Assembly (NCBI GenBank): GCA_963921195.1
Contig: OY992539.1
Coordinates: forward strand, 43,410,657 to 43,474,656
DNA length: 64,000 nt
Direction: 5' to 3'
DNA from: Pegoplata infirma
Lineage: Eukaryota; Arthropoda; Insecta; Diptera; Anthomyiidae
Position numbers and translations under genes: made by a program. Below are positions 23,865 to 35,100 of this stretch, one piece after another. Below the pieces are notes generated by a model. The model was given only the letters and a program-made list of their open reading frames with translations, was not told the origin of the DNA and ran no database searches. Positions within the stretch are counted from its first letter, which is position 1. Each line of letters starts with the position of its first letter.

Positions 23865-25313
23865 CCCGTGTGAAAATTACCATGTATGTTCATATATGAT
23901 GCATATATGGATGTCCATACAAGTGCATATCCGTAATTTGAGGGTACATGTACATTAATGATCATACATTGTCATACATGAATTTGTATGTAAAATTTTT
24001 TTTTTTATTTTTTTTCCATAAAACGTCTATTAATTGAAATTTTTTCAAATATAAATAATTTGTACTAATTTATGACACTGATTTTTTAATAAAAACTAAC
24101 GAATATTTTAAAAATATACTTTGGACTTAATGATACTTTAGGCTAATCAAAGCATCGAAGAATTAACCACTTTTCGAATGAATTCACAAAAATACATTCG
24201 ATTTTTATAGTCACTGGATACAATTATCTTTAAAATATCAATATTTCTTGGAATGGATTCGGTTTTTACCATTAAATCGAATTCTTGTTTATAAGAATTT
24301 TAAAAACTGAATGCATTCTTTATTTCGTTTATTTATTATTCATGAGACTTTTAAAAATCGAATTTATAAAAACTTATGCATTCAATTTCAAAGTCGAATG
24401 AAAAAGAAACCGAATTCATTCTATATTTTAAAATCAAATGTAAATTCATTCGATAAATTGTGATTGGGGAATGCTATCATTAAAGTTTAATTCAGAACAC
24501 CAAATCTTATTAAGGGATGAAATCCTTCGCAGCTCTCTCAGTAATATAAATAATGTTTACGTTAGTGCCGTTCATATTCGCCTATAGAATACAAAAATTA
24601 TAATCAATCTTGATGATGTATGATCATTATTGTCCAACCGAACGACTTTTTCAGACTGAAACCATACATGAACTTCGTCCAATTTTGCAAAGTTCTGCCG
24701 AACCCAACCTTTAAAAAAATTGTTTTTAAGACATGTATGCTATGCAGATGCATAGCATATATGAAGGAGTATGACATATCTATCTACACGTAGTTGCATA
24801 CATTTACATATATGGAATATTACAATGGTTCCCAACCTTCGATTCTCGCCCCACTGGGGGGCAATTTGAAGGTTCTAGGGGGCAAGGAGCAAATTTTAAA
24901 GATTTTGTTTAGTCAAATTAACTAAATTTTTAGTAAAATTAACTACAAAAACAGTTTTTTTTAGCAAAATTAACTAGAAAAAATTTGTTAATTGTTTAAA
25001 ATTTTTAATAAAAACTTAGTTTAAATGTTTATTTTATAAAAACTTTGCTAAACCAGTAGTAATTTATCATTAGAAACAAAAATTAGAATAATTAAAAAAT
25101 TTTTCTTGAGTGTAGGGGGGACAAGGCAATTTTTTAAAGTTAAAAGTGGGGCGTGGCGTAAAAAAGGTTGGGAACCATTGGAATATTACATTACTTGTGT
25201 ATGTTCATATATGCTCCCATATATGACATACATTTCCATATATTGTTCATATACTATCATACATTGAATCATGTATGAGCATGTATGAACATACATGGTC
25301 ATTTTCACCCGGG
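23865..25313. mobile_element. TIR element CCCGxGTGAAAAT, with nested hAT
   Basis: The left end is CCCGTGTGAAAATTACCATG and the right-end inverse is CCCGGGTGAAAATGACCATG, followed on both sides by 'tatgttcata' words. Subterminal CATATATG/CATACATG repeats occur on both sides. The hAT at 24823-25180 interrupts it. Excluding that insertion the element is about 1.09 kb. Its target duplication is unclear. Confidence 0.65.
24823..25180. mobile_element. 358-bp hAT MITE with perfect 17-bp TIRs
   Basis: TIRs are CAATGGTTCCCAACCTT and its exact inverse. The exact 8-bp duplication GAATATTA lies at 24815-24822 and 25181-25188. The interior is short and has G-rich stretches near both ends (cactggggggcaattt; tgtaggggggacaaggc). 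It is clearly non-autonomous and probably recent, given the perfect ends. Confidence 0.92.
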
Positions 25314-25650
25314 TTAAAAAAATAAAATCGGTAAATCCGTTTTCGAGATATTATATTAAAAATTTCCAAAATTAGTGGGTTTTTTCTACGTTTAAGAAAA
25401 TTTTTAACAAAAAAAACCTTTAAACTTTTTTCCAAAACCCTTACATAGAGCTTGAGAAAAACTTTCATTTAAATTTATTGTCGGTCAACTCCGACCATTT
25501 TAAACCGAGGAACCCTGCGTCCAAAAATTTGGATTTTTGTAGAACTTCTGAAAAATGTAAAACTTTAATCGAAGGGCTCTAAGGGTTCATAAAAATGTTT
25601 TAAACGTATAAAAAAAAGCCCTTTTCTACAAATTTTAAATTTTTCAATAC
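25314..25650. repeat. CGCCACGGGTTA-repeat fragment
   Basis: It contains 'aaatccgttttcgagatatt', 'cttgagaaaaactttcattt', 'taaaccgaggaaccctgcgt' and 'gaagggctctaagggttcat', all diverged forms of the modules at 18.2-19.2 kb. Related fragments appear at 28530-28620 and 29745-30015. Confidence 0.5.
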
Positions 25651-26308
25651 ACAGCAAAAAATAATGGAGATTGTGGACGCAGTTCATAATTTTTCTGGCA
25701 TACACAAGCGCTGCATACTAGATGCACTACTGTAAGGCAGAAATATCTATGTGCTGAAGACGAAGAGATAGAAATATACATTTTTCGATAAATTACGAAT
25801 ATAAATAGACCTTTTTTAAATACTTTCGCTTACAGTAGTGCATCTAGTATGCACTACCGTAAGGCAGAGAGAAAAAACTATAAATTATACGACAACTTAC
25901 GAGCATCAAACAGCAAAACGAAAATTTGGATGACGCAATAAAAAAAAATATATTTTTAATTCAGTTGATATTCTGTTTTTTGTGAACGAACGTGTACGCA
26001 TGTGCAAAAGTGAAAACTAAAGTTTCGACTGCACACTATTTAGACATTAAAACTGTAGTATTATTTGTGTGCTTACGAGGAGCAGTTCCTTCATACAAAC
26101 TTTTCAGGCATAAAGACTTTAGCGATGGTAATACATTATTTGTGTGCTTTATTGGAGCAATGATTTCTGAGCATCCAATATGCTTACAAAAATGCACCTA
26201 GTAAGCTTCTGAGAAGGTATGATTTCATTACATTTTTATTGCGCTGAAATAAGCGCTCGTATGAAATGCTCTAAAGTGGGACATTGCTACCAAATATCAT
26301 GCCATACG

Positions 26309-26361
26309 TAAGCAGGTTTGTAAGGGAATGTCAACTCAACATTCCCTTACAAACCTGCTTA
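26309..26361. repeat. Perfect 23-bp stem hairpin, copy 1
   Basis: Stem TAAGCAGGTTTGTAAGGG... at 26309-26331, 7-nt loop, exact inverse at 26339-26361. It lies inside the direct repeat 26250-26385. No T run follows it, so it is not a bacterial-type terminator. It is structural DNA of a repeat. Confidence 0.85.
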
Positions 26362-26629
26362 GGGCGAAGCAGTAGTTTTTTGTGCACAGAAAAAAAATAT
26401 GGAGGAAACAAATTTAAGTAATCACTTGTTTAAATTTAAAAACAAAAATTGAGTAGTTTCCCAGCAAAAAATAATCGAGATTGTGGAAGCAGTTCATAAT
26501 TTTTCTGGCATACACAACCGCTTCGTCTTCAGCACATAGATATTTCTGCCTTACAGTAGTGCATACTAGATAAGCGCTCGGATGAAATGCTCTAAAGTGG
26601 GACATTGCGACCAAATATCATGCCATACG

Positions 26630-26682
26630 TAAGCAGGTTTGTAAGGGAATGTCAACTCAACATTCCCTTACAAACCTGCTTA
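26630..26682. repeat. Perfect hairpin, copy 2
   Basis: The same 23-bp stem and 7-nt loop as copy 1. Here the stem extends by two more pairs (cg...cg) into the flanks, because the base after GCTTA is c instead of g. Both arms are unmutated in both copies. Confidence 0.85.
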
Positions 26683-26801
26683 CGGCGAAGCAGTAGTTTT
26701 TGGTGGGTTTTTAATTGACACAATTAAAAATTTACTGAACAATTTTAAAAACAATTTAAGTAAATAATTTAATAAAAATTTAATAGTTTTTTTATTTTTT
26801 T

Positions 26802-28133
26802 TATACCCTCCAACCACAGTATGGGGGTATTCTCACTTTGTCATTCCGTTTGTAACGCATCGAAATATCGGTCGGGGACACCATAAAGTATATGAGGAGC
26901 CGCAGAACAAAACGTACTTTTTCGCATATTAAAATTTTTTGGGAAATTGAGGTTTATTTATTTCGCCCCTTTAAAAAACTGCATGTACCTGAATATGGTA
27001 ACAAGTTTTTTGCTTATCAAGAGATGCATCAAACTGCCATAAGTCACCACATTATATGTTAAGGATGTTTAATATAAAACCACTTTTACTTTGGAAAAAG
27101 TACGTTTTGTTAAAAAATAATGAAAAAAGTACGTTTTGTTTAAAAATAATTGAAAAACGACGTTTTGATGTGCGTATTTTTTTAGACGATGCTATTATGA
27201 TCGAGTGTTCTAAAAATGTTCTTATTTATTAAAAAATACAAAAGAGCCTCATTGGCTCATATTTAGACACGTTACACACGAATTGGCCAAGGTAATGTAC
27301 CCCCATACTGTAGTTGTGGGGTGTAAATAGACCAATAACAAGAATAAGGGGGAAATCCTTCACTGGCCTGCAAGAAGGCCTCAAAAAATATTGGTGGGCA
27401 TTTATATGTATATGGAATATAAGAGTAAAATGACAAATTAAAAAATTATGAAAAATCTTGCATATGAAATACAATGAAAAAAGTACGTTTTGATAAAATA
27501 ATTAACAAAAAAGTACGTTTTGTTACGCACCTATTTTTAAAGAATCCATTTTCTTGATGAAAAACAAAAAATATTCACGCTGTGGACATTTTTTCTGGTA
27601 GATTTCGAACCAAATAATATAAAAAGAACAAAAAATCAATTTGTCAAAAAATGCGAAAAAGTACGTTTTGTTCTGCGACTCCTCATATATATTATTGATC
27701 TATGATCGATTCTAAGACATTCTGTAAATGTCCGTCTGTCCGTCCGTCCGTCTGTCTGTAGATAACACAATGCAGTCCAAAATAAAACAGCTAGAATATT
27801 GAAGTTTGGCACAAAAATATGTCTCATGTTCATAGGCAGGTAAATTTCGTGAATGGGCAAAATCGGGCCAGGGGGAAAAAAGTTCCCCTTTAAATAACTG
27901 AACAAACATCTGCAAAAATACACTTTTTTACATGTTTTTTTGTATTTTTGTTAAATAAATGAAACATTTGGTATATTTATCGCGATTGGAAAGAGCTCTC
28001 AAAAGCCCCCCACTGACCCCCATCACCCCAAAAAAAAAGAAACCACTCCCCTGACAATTTTTTTTTTTTAATTTTTTTACATTTTGGAGGGTATAAAAGA
28101 TTCGGCACAGCCGAATTTAACACTCTCACTTGT
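26802..28133 (-). mobile_element. Mini-me-like element, subfamily B, split by a TIR element
   Basis: Minus-strand start ACAAGTGAGAGTGTTAAATT with the hairpin 'ttcggctgtgccgaa' at 28090-28115, and 'tataccctccaaaatg'. The B blocks 'aaggggaacttttttcccc' and 'cccattcacgaaatttacct' follow, then a (GACG/GACA)n tract near 27730-27760. It ends tgtggttggagggtata at 26802-26820. The element at 26894-27684 sits in its (TA)n block. The minus-strand openings at 27636-27923 are chance ORFs of the repeat. Confidence 0.7.
26894..27684. mobile_element. 791-bp TIR element with 34-bp TIRs
   Basis: The left end starts GAGGAGCCGCAGAACAAAAC and continues gtactttttcgcat. The right end is its inverse with one mismatch in 34. 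Further internal words of the TIR, AAAAGTACGTTTTG, recur at about 27097, 27127, 27478 and 27510 (plus a variant near 27155), giving subterminal repeats typical of transposase binding sites. A worn mini-me fragment lies at 27230-27330. It is flanked by (TA)n on both sides. No transposase is seen and the family is not recognised. Confidence 0.82.
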
Positions 28134-29080
28134 TTTAACTCTACTAGTTCTTTGAATTCTCGTTTAGTTTATAGTTTTTTGTGTATGTATATGAAAGTTT
28201 TTAATCGTCTTTATAAAATTTTCATATGTTTTTGAGACATAAATATGTTTGGTAAAGTTTGAAAAAACAAGTTTTTTGTTTTTTTTTTTTTTGTAAAAAA
28301 ATTTAAAATTTTTTTAAACTTTTAAAAAAAATAAATAGATAAATTTTGAGTAAATTTTAATTGTGTCAATTAAAAATTTACTCAAATTTTTTTCAAACAT
28401 TTAATAAATTTTTATTAAAAATTTACTCAATGCTATTAAATCGTTTACTGGTGCAAAATTGAGTAATTTTTTACTCAATAGTATTAAAAATTTACTCAAA
28501 TATTTTTTTTATTTTTTTCTGTGTGGGTAGCGATATCTCGAACACCGTTTGACCTATTGTTAATTTTTTTTTAAAAAATTAATAAATTTAATGCATCGCA
28601 AGACTTATGCCCAGATTCAGTATAACATGCAGAGTGTTTTTCTAACTAGTTGAGTGATAAAAAATAGGAAAAAGTTGAAAATGTCTTGTTAAATTTTTGA
28701 ATTTAAAATTTTTTTTCCAATATAAAAACGTCTGAGTTTTCCAAATCTGGTATTGGTACTTATTACTGTTTATGTTGTGGTTAAAAAGATATACTCATCG
28801 AAAGTGAAAAAATATCATAGTTTCGTTTACTTTTTTTTTTATAAAAAAATTTATGGATCTGCTAAAACCAAACGGTTAGAAATATTTCCAATTTCATTTG
28901 TGTTTTTGTTTTTTTTTTTTTTTTTCAAAGCGGAATTTATTGGTAATTTATTGTATAATTTCTGGAAAATTTATTTATTCAAATTTTTGGAGAGTATAAA
29001 AAATTCACAGAAGAATTTAACCCTCTCACGTATTTTTTGTAAATTTGTTAAACAAATGGAACATTATTATGTCAAAGGTT
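28134..29080. other. AT-rich DNA with repeat fragments
   Basis: It includes 'aattgtgtcaattaaaaatttactcaa' type words (28360-28500), resembling CACAGAAAA MITE interiors, and a CGCCACGGGTTA-family fragment near 28530-28620 ('agcgatatctcgaacaccgt'). A degraded mini-me end ('agagtataaaaaattcacag', 'aaccctctcac') sits near 28990-29030. The 120-residue opening at 28753-29115 crosses several of these and has no domain signature. Confidence 0.4.
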
Positions 29081-29496
29081 TACACTCAAAAAAAAAAAAA
29101 ATTTCAAATTACTAGATAAAGTCTCGTTATCCCATTTTACCAATATTTGATAGTTTTCCTTGTTTTTTTAACAAATAATTTTCGATCGAAATTTACATTT
29201 TTTTTTTGTAATTTTACAGTTTTTCTTGTAATTTTACAAATTTCCAAGATTTTTCACAAAAAAAATTCCAACAAATTTACGAGAATTTATTTCGCCAAAA
29301 AAGTTGTAAATTTACAATTTTATTGGTAAAAAATTAAAAAGTTCGTAAATTTTAATTGGAATTCTCGTAAAATAGGAGGTAGCAAAAAATATAGTAAAAT
29401 CACGTAACCACCTTGTTAGTTTTATTGTCAAATAGGAGGTAGCAAAAAAAAAGTTATAAACTTTCTTGTAATTTTACAAGGTTTTTTTTGAGTGTA
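29081..29496. mobile_element. 416-bp CACTC-type MITE ('attactagataaagtct' subfamily)
   Basis: Ends are TACACTCAAAAAAA and TTTTTTTGAGTGTA. The interior is 'aaattactagataaagtctc', 'caatatttgatagttttcc', 'ttttcgatcgaaattta' and 'ttgtaattttac' repeats. It is a complete copy of the subfamily found truncated at 17902 and 60123. Confidence 0.7.
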
Positions 29497-29499
29497 GAT

Positions 29500-30015
29500 T
29501 TGGTGAGAAAGAAGTTTTGGTGAAAAAAAATTAAGAAAAAATTTTATGAAAAACAAAATGTTGATGAAAAAAAAATTTTCGATGAAAAGACCAATTTTTA
29601 ATAGAAAAAAAATTTTTTGGTGAAAATAAAATTTATTAAAAAAATTTTTTAATGAAAATTATGTAAAAAAAATTTGATGAAAATAAAATTGTTGATAAAA
29701 TAAAATTTTTGATAAAAAAAAAAAAAAAAATAATTAGATTTTTTCTTAAATTTTCAAAGTTTTTCAAATTTCTAATAGAGATATTTTAAAAATCGTTCGA
29801 TCGATTTTAATTTTTTTTATATTTGTTTAGCGCATCAAACTAAATAAACATGATGTATCGCAAAACATTTTTTTTTTTTGCATGGGCACTTGGGAAAATC
29901 AAATGTTGAAGAAAAAATGCCACGCTATTGTACCACATAAGTTTAAGGCCAAGGAAGTTAAAAATTTTTAAAAAATATTTTCCATATAAAAAATGCCAGT
30001 CATAATTCCGGTGCA
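29500..30015. repeat. A-rich degenerate array and CGCCACGGGTTA-family end
   Basis: 29520-29740 is the reverse complement type of the 10.7-kb T-rich array (gatgaaaaaaaatttt units). 29745-30015 carries 'atcgttcgatcgatttt', 'catgatgtatcgcaa', 'cacttgggaaaatc' and 'aaaaaatgccagtca'. This is the end of the palindromic repeat whose other end type sits at 18159. Confidence 0.5.
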
Positions 30016-30549
30016 TTAATTCAGGTGGACTGCTATCAACTCATGAACTCTTTCCAAAAGCAGCCTCCAGTTCAGAAAATTTCTGCTGGGATTTTATAAA
30101 CGTGTTCGTTTATTTATTTTGTCTAAAATCTTGTCTCATTCTTTAAATTATCGTCTATTGTTTTGTTCTGTAACTTTCTAAAGTATATGCATACGTGTGC
30201 AAAACTATTTGGCATCATATAACATTATTGAATTGAATATTTTTTTTTATTTATTTAAAAAAAAAAATAGTATTAAAAAAATGGTGTAAAAAAGTTCAAG
30301 TTTCCATAACTATTAAATTTATACTTCTGTTATATTAATATTAGGGAGGCACATATAAGTTAAGTCAAATAATGTAGCGGTACAATAGATTAACAAAAAA
30401 AGTTTCGAAACGGGTTATAATGACAGAAATTTGTTGAATCAATTAAAAAAATAATTTATTTCATAACACTCTCGAAGTTGGTTGTTATGACATTATTAAT
30501 GTTAATTAAAAGTTTAATTGAATAAAGTAAGTTTTTAATTAAAGTAATT
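30016..30549. other. AT-rich DNA, nothing recognised
   Basis: 'ttgaatcaattaaaa' words near 30430-30545 resemble the interior of the CACAGAAAA MITE. Otherwise no supported feature. Confidence 0.35.
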
Positions 30550-30892
30550 GAGGGGGTAAGAGCACAAGGGGTTCAAGTGCCTTATATTTAATATTGAGAA
30601 AAAAGAGGTTAAAGTTAAATTGCAATAAAAAATGTTAGATGATATCTAGAATATTATTTTTTAGTTAATAGGGATCCTCAGATATATTTTAATCTAACAA
30701 GTCAAAAAAATACCATCTTTTGCAAATGCAAGAACCCAAAAATTGCCTTTGAAGTAAGTAAGTCGCACTCATACCCCTTGTGCTCTAACTTTTTTTTGTG
30801 AATTTCTAAATTTATGAAACAAATGTTAGTTATACGTAAAAGAAAAACCACATTTTATTACGAAAATGTTTAATGGTACTTTGTTTAATTTT

Positions 30893-30958
30893 TTAGTCGT
30901 CATAATCAGATTCCATGACATCATCGGGCTCATTTTCATCTTCATTAGGGCGTCCCAG
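30893..30958 (-). pseudogene. Possible acidic C-terminal coding relic
   Basis: On the minus strand, 21 codons ending in TAA encode a strongly acidic tail (NEDENEPDDVMESDYDD). The segment has balanced codon composition, unlike the surrounding AT-rich sequence, and acidic tails of this kind are common at protein C-termini. An in-frame stop lies immediately upstream, so if it was coding it is now an isolated fragment or the end of a spliced exon. It lies within the TIR element at 30550-31853 and might be the end of that family's lost transposase. That is inference. The protein family is not recognised. Confidence 0.3.
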
Positions 30959-31079
30959 TTATATTGTTTTTACTCGTCTCGTCAAATCTTAACTTTTGAA
31001 TTTCGTGCCGTAATACCAGCCGAACGATGGCCACGGAGTAGCTGATTGTGGGAAAATTTATGAAAAATGTTTGCGAGGT

Positions 31080-31541
31080 CATCTTTAGTTTAGTCGGCAA
31101 CCAGCGGTCAAAGTTTAAAAAAATTAAGTTTTTGGACCAAAATTCATATCAAAATTATTAAATATAAAAAAAATATATATATAAAATATAAAAATATAAA
31201 AACACGATTTTGGTCCAAAAATGGTGATTAGCATCTGTGGACCAAAATCTTTGATCAGCATTTTTGAACTTAAATCGTGTTTTTTTATATTTTTTTAATA
31301 TATAACATGCTTTACATTTTCAAAGTTTTGAGACCATTTGGAACAAAAAAATTATTTTTATGTTCAAAAGTCAGCATCTGTGGACCAACATTTTTTTTTG
31401 TATTTTTTTTTTATATTTTTCCTATAAAGTACGCAACAATTCCTAATTTTTGAGCCGGATTTAGTGAAAAAATTTGGATATGAATTTTGATCGAAAAACG
31501 CCATTTTTCAAATTTTGACCGCTGGTTACCGACTAAAGATG
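31080..31541. mobile_element. 462-bp palindromic MITE nested in a TIR element
   Basis: The left end is CATCTTTAGTTTAGTCGGCA followed by 'accagcggtcaaa'. The right-end inverse is CATCTTTAGTCGGTAACCAG followed by 'cggtcaaa'; the left copy has five extra bases. The interior contains 'ttttggtccaaaaat' type modules as at 11.6 kb. Confidence 0.6.
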
Positions 31542-32158
31542 TTCTTGCTGAATTTTATTACTATTAATACACGAACTTCTAAGACTTCAACCACTTTGTC
31601 GACGTAAAAAATTAAATTTTAATAATTGCTTGGAGCACAAGGGGTTTAAGTGCTCATATACCCCTTGTGCTCCAAGCAAAACAGGTATTTTAGTAACAAG
31701 AACTAAAAATTGTCGCCATATCTCGCTAACGAATAAGAATTTTACATTGAGTTCTTGTGCTCTAAACTTCTGTGAACTTCACCTACTAATTCCATATGTT
31801 AACTCAATTTTTTTTAAAAAAGTCACTTGAACCCCTTGTGCTTTGAGCCCCTCAATTAAAAACTACACTCCTAAAAATAAAACTGTAAAGTTAACAAATT
31901 TTTTTTTGTTAACTCGAGTTTACTGGCTTTTTAGCAAATTTTTAGTTAAAATCACCGTTTTAACTACTTTTTTTAGTTAAGTTCAATTTTCGAAAATACT
32001 AGTTTTGAACAAATTTTGATTTAATTTTTTTTGTTGACTTTAAAACTGTGTTTACGAATTATTATTAATTAATTTGCTGATTTTTCGTAACATATTTGTC
32101 GAGTGAAAAAAAGTTAGAAATTTCTTGTGTAGCCTCCTATGCAAATCTCATAAGTTCT

Positions 32159-32167
32159 ACTTTAGCT
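32159..32167. repeat. Target-site duplication, left copy
   Basis: ACTTTAGCT here and again at 35733-35741 bound the retrotransposon. The right copy continues into 'gaacttaatt', MITE sequence. Confidence 0.75.
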
Positions 32168-35100
32168 AGGTTAGGTTAGGTTGTAAGTGGCTGCTGACGT
32201 TTTACGTCAACACACGTAGACTCTGAGGTCCATTGTGATACCACGGGATCGTAATAGGTTTCCCTACTAGTCCCTGTCGTTAAACCAGTTTGAGCTTCTT
32301 ATGAAACTCCTTAGATGTTGAATTTTGACATCCGACAAATCTGAAAGATCGTACAGCTCCCTAGATCCCAGTGAAGCAAATCGCTGACCAGAAAGTGCCG
32401 GGCAATGGCAAATAAAGTGTTCGATAGTTTCCAACTCCTCTTCAACCATGCAACTTCGGCAAAAGTCATTCGACGGCACATTTAACCGCTCTGCGTGCTT
32501 CCCTATAAGACAGTGTCCGGTAATTATAGAAACCACCGTTGAAATCTCTCCTCTTGGAAGCGATATCAGCTCACTTGTGCGCCCCTGATTAAGAGAAGGC
32601 CAAATCAGTCGTGTTGTCTCACACGTCCATCCATTTGCCCATCTTTGATTAGTCTCCGTCGCAGAACAAAGCCGTAGGTTTTGCTTGCAAGTTTCTAGAG
32701 GCATACCAACACATTCCAATTCTGTTGGAACCTGTAAGGTAGTTCCTAGTCTTGCAAGCTCATCGGCTTTGCAATTCCCTGGAATGTCTCTGTGCCCTGG
32801 GACCCATATGAGTCGTATGTTAAACTGCTTGGCCATCTCATTTAAAGACGTGCGGCAGTTAAGGGCAGATCTTGTTTTCAGAAACATTGAATCCAGGGAC
32901 TTGACCGCGGCTTGACTGTCAGTATAGATGTTGACTGCGGTTGTAGACAAGACATTGCAGCTCAACCAGTCAGCCACTTCCTTTATTGCCAGCATCTCTG
33001 CCTGGTAGACACTGCAATGATCTGGCAATCTACGAGCCAGGCTCAATCCAAGCTCTTCCGAATAGACCCCAAAGCCCACTTGTTCGTGCAGCCTCGATCC
33101 ATCTGTGTAAAAATTTATGGTAGCTCCACTTCCCGGAGTATCCCCCATCCAAGACTCCCTGGATGGTATCATAGTGGTAAAGTGGCGCTCAAAGAGGCTC
33201 AAAGAGGGAGCACAATCCACATTTTGTGGTATTGTTATCTTTTTCAAGATCGTGCTATGGCCACAATCGCTGCTCCTCCATTGCAGCGTGCTATTAAGTC
33301 GAATTGCCGACGCAGCTGCATACTGCCTACCCAATATGTCCAAGGGTAGCAGGTGAAGGAGGATTTCTAATGCAGCCGTAGGTGTAGTACGAAGAGCACC
33401 AGTGATGCACATTGACGCCATTCTCTGTACCTTCGTGATAAAGACACAGTTCGATTTTGTTTCTAAAGCAGGCCACCAGACAATGATTCCATACAGCAAA
33501 ATTGGACGCACCACTGCTGTATAGATCCAATGAACGACTTGAGGGCTAAAACCCCATCGTTTTCCAATGGCCCTTTTACAGGAATACAAAGCAATCGTTG
33601 CTTTTCTCACACGTTCCTCAATATTACGCCTGAAATTCAGCTTCCTATCTAGAAATACTCCAAGATACTTGGCTCCATCTGAGAAGGTGATTTCAGTACC
33701 GTCCAGAAAAATAGGATCAAAAGCAGGAATCTTATTTTTCCTTGTAAATAAAACAAGCTCTGTTTTACTAGGATTAACTCCTAGACCACAGTCTCTTGCC
33801 CATTTAGACAGATCTTTCAGAGAACCCTGAAGAATGTCCCGCAATGTTGGCAGATGCTTCCCCTTTACCGCTATCGCGACATCGTCAGCATATGCGACAA
33901 CATGACAACCACGTGCTTCTAGAGATAGTAGCATTGAATTCAGTGCCAGGTTCCAAAGAAGCGGCGAAAGAACACCTCCCTGTGGTGTGCCCCTATTGAC
34001 AAATCGAGATATGACGGACGCTCCCAATTCAGACGTTATACGTCTACTGGCAAGTAGGCTTTCCACCATTAAAACGATTTCACGCTTTACTCCCAGACCA
34101 GACAATGCCAATATTATCGATTCTGGGATGACATTATTAAAAGCCCCCTCAATATCAAGAAAGGCCACCATAGTGTACTCCTTTACCGAAAGCGATCTCT
34201 CGATGGTACCAACGAGCTCATGAAGAGCTGTTTCCGTTGATCGTCCCTTGCTGTATGCATGTTGCTTTGTCGAAAGCAACCTCGGGTCAATCACTCTACG
34301 CAAATATGAGTCTATCATTCGTTCCATTGTCTTTAACAAAAAAGAAGACAGACTAATTGGTCTGAAATCCTTCGGAGCTGTGTGGGAACTTTTCCCAGCC
34401 TTCGGGATAAATACGACTCTGGTATCCCTCCATTTTAAAGGAATGTACGACCAGTTGATGCATGCTGTGTATAGATTATACAGCAACGGGGCTATATAAT
34501 CCGACACTTGCTGCAACTCAGCCGGGATTATACCATCAGGTCCCGGGGATTTATAGGGCCTGAAGCTTTTTATCGCCCAGATTAATGTTGGCATATTTAT
34601 TATTTCCGAAGCAATTTCAGATGCTTGGGCGTCAGAACGTTCCAAAGCTTGAAACGGCGTCATGGAATTGCCCGGAAAATGCGTGTTTAAAAGGAGATCC
34701 AGCGACTCTCCACTGGAGGAAGACCACACCCCATTAGGATCTTTTAGGTATCCCAGGGTGCAAGGAGAAGAAGCCAGAACCTTGCGCAGCCTGGATGCCT
34801 CAGAAACGTCTTCTATGTTTCCACAGAAGTTTTTCCAAGAATCACATTTTGCATTTCTGATCATCTTTTTATAACTCTTAAGTTGCAGCCTGTATGCAGA
34901 CCAGTCCTCGTCCGCTCTTGAAAATTTAGCCTTATTAAAGAGCTTTCTGCAGGAATCTCTGCTCGTCTGCAACTCATTTGACCACCAAGGTGGCTTTTTT
35001 TTCCCTCTAGGCTTTGCAGAAGGGCAAGACGCATCCAGGCACCTATTACAAACATTTGTTATATGGTCAACCAGACAGTCAATTTGCGCCAAACTATGTG

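Larger units (their letters stand above)
25655..26705. repeat. Complex repeat with two long direct duplications
   Basis: The segment at 25655-25735 ('cataatttttctggcataca' and neighbours) recurs at 26465-26530. The segment at 26250-26385 recurs almost unchanged at 26572-26705. The block near 25715-25760 with 'agatgcactactgtaaggca' is answered in inverted or altered order at 25830-25870 and 26535-26570. It looks like an element that has duplicated part of itself, but I could not assign ends. Confidence 0.55.
30550..31853. mobile_element. TIR element with AGCACAAGGGG ends, AATT flanks
   Basis: The left end reads GAGGGGGTAAGAGCACAAGG and continues ggttcaagtg. The right-end inverse is GAGGGGCTCAAAGCACAAGG, continuing ggttcaagtg. 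Both sides are flanked by AATT (30546-30549, 31854-31857). The word CACAAGGGGT or its inverse also occurs at 30768-30782 and 31630-31670, giving subterminal repeats. A smaller palindromic element (31080-31541) is nested inside. A short acidic reading frame on the minus strand at 30893-30958 may be a coding relic. Confidence 0.72.

Noticed and set aside
26309..26682. Perfect hairpins as transcription terminators or miRNA precursors
   Set aside because: No T run follows, so they are not bacterial-type terminators. The perfect stem lacks the bulges usual for miRNAs. Kept only as structural repeats.
32685..35055. Plus- and minus-strand ORFs of 60-145 residues overlapping the retrotransposon ORF
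   Set aside because: They are alternative-frame shadows of the 1177-residue frame, which alone shows protein motifs.
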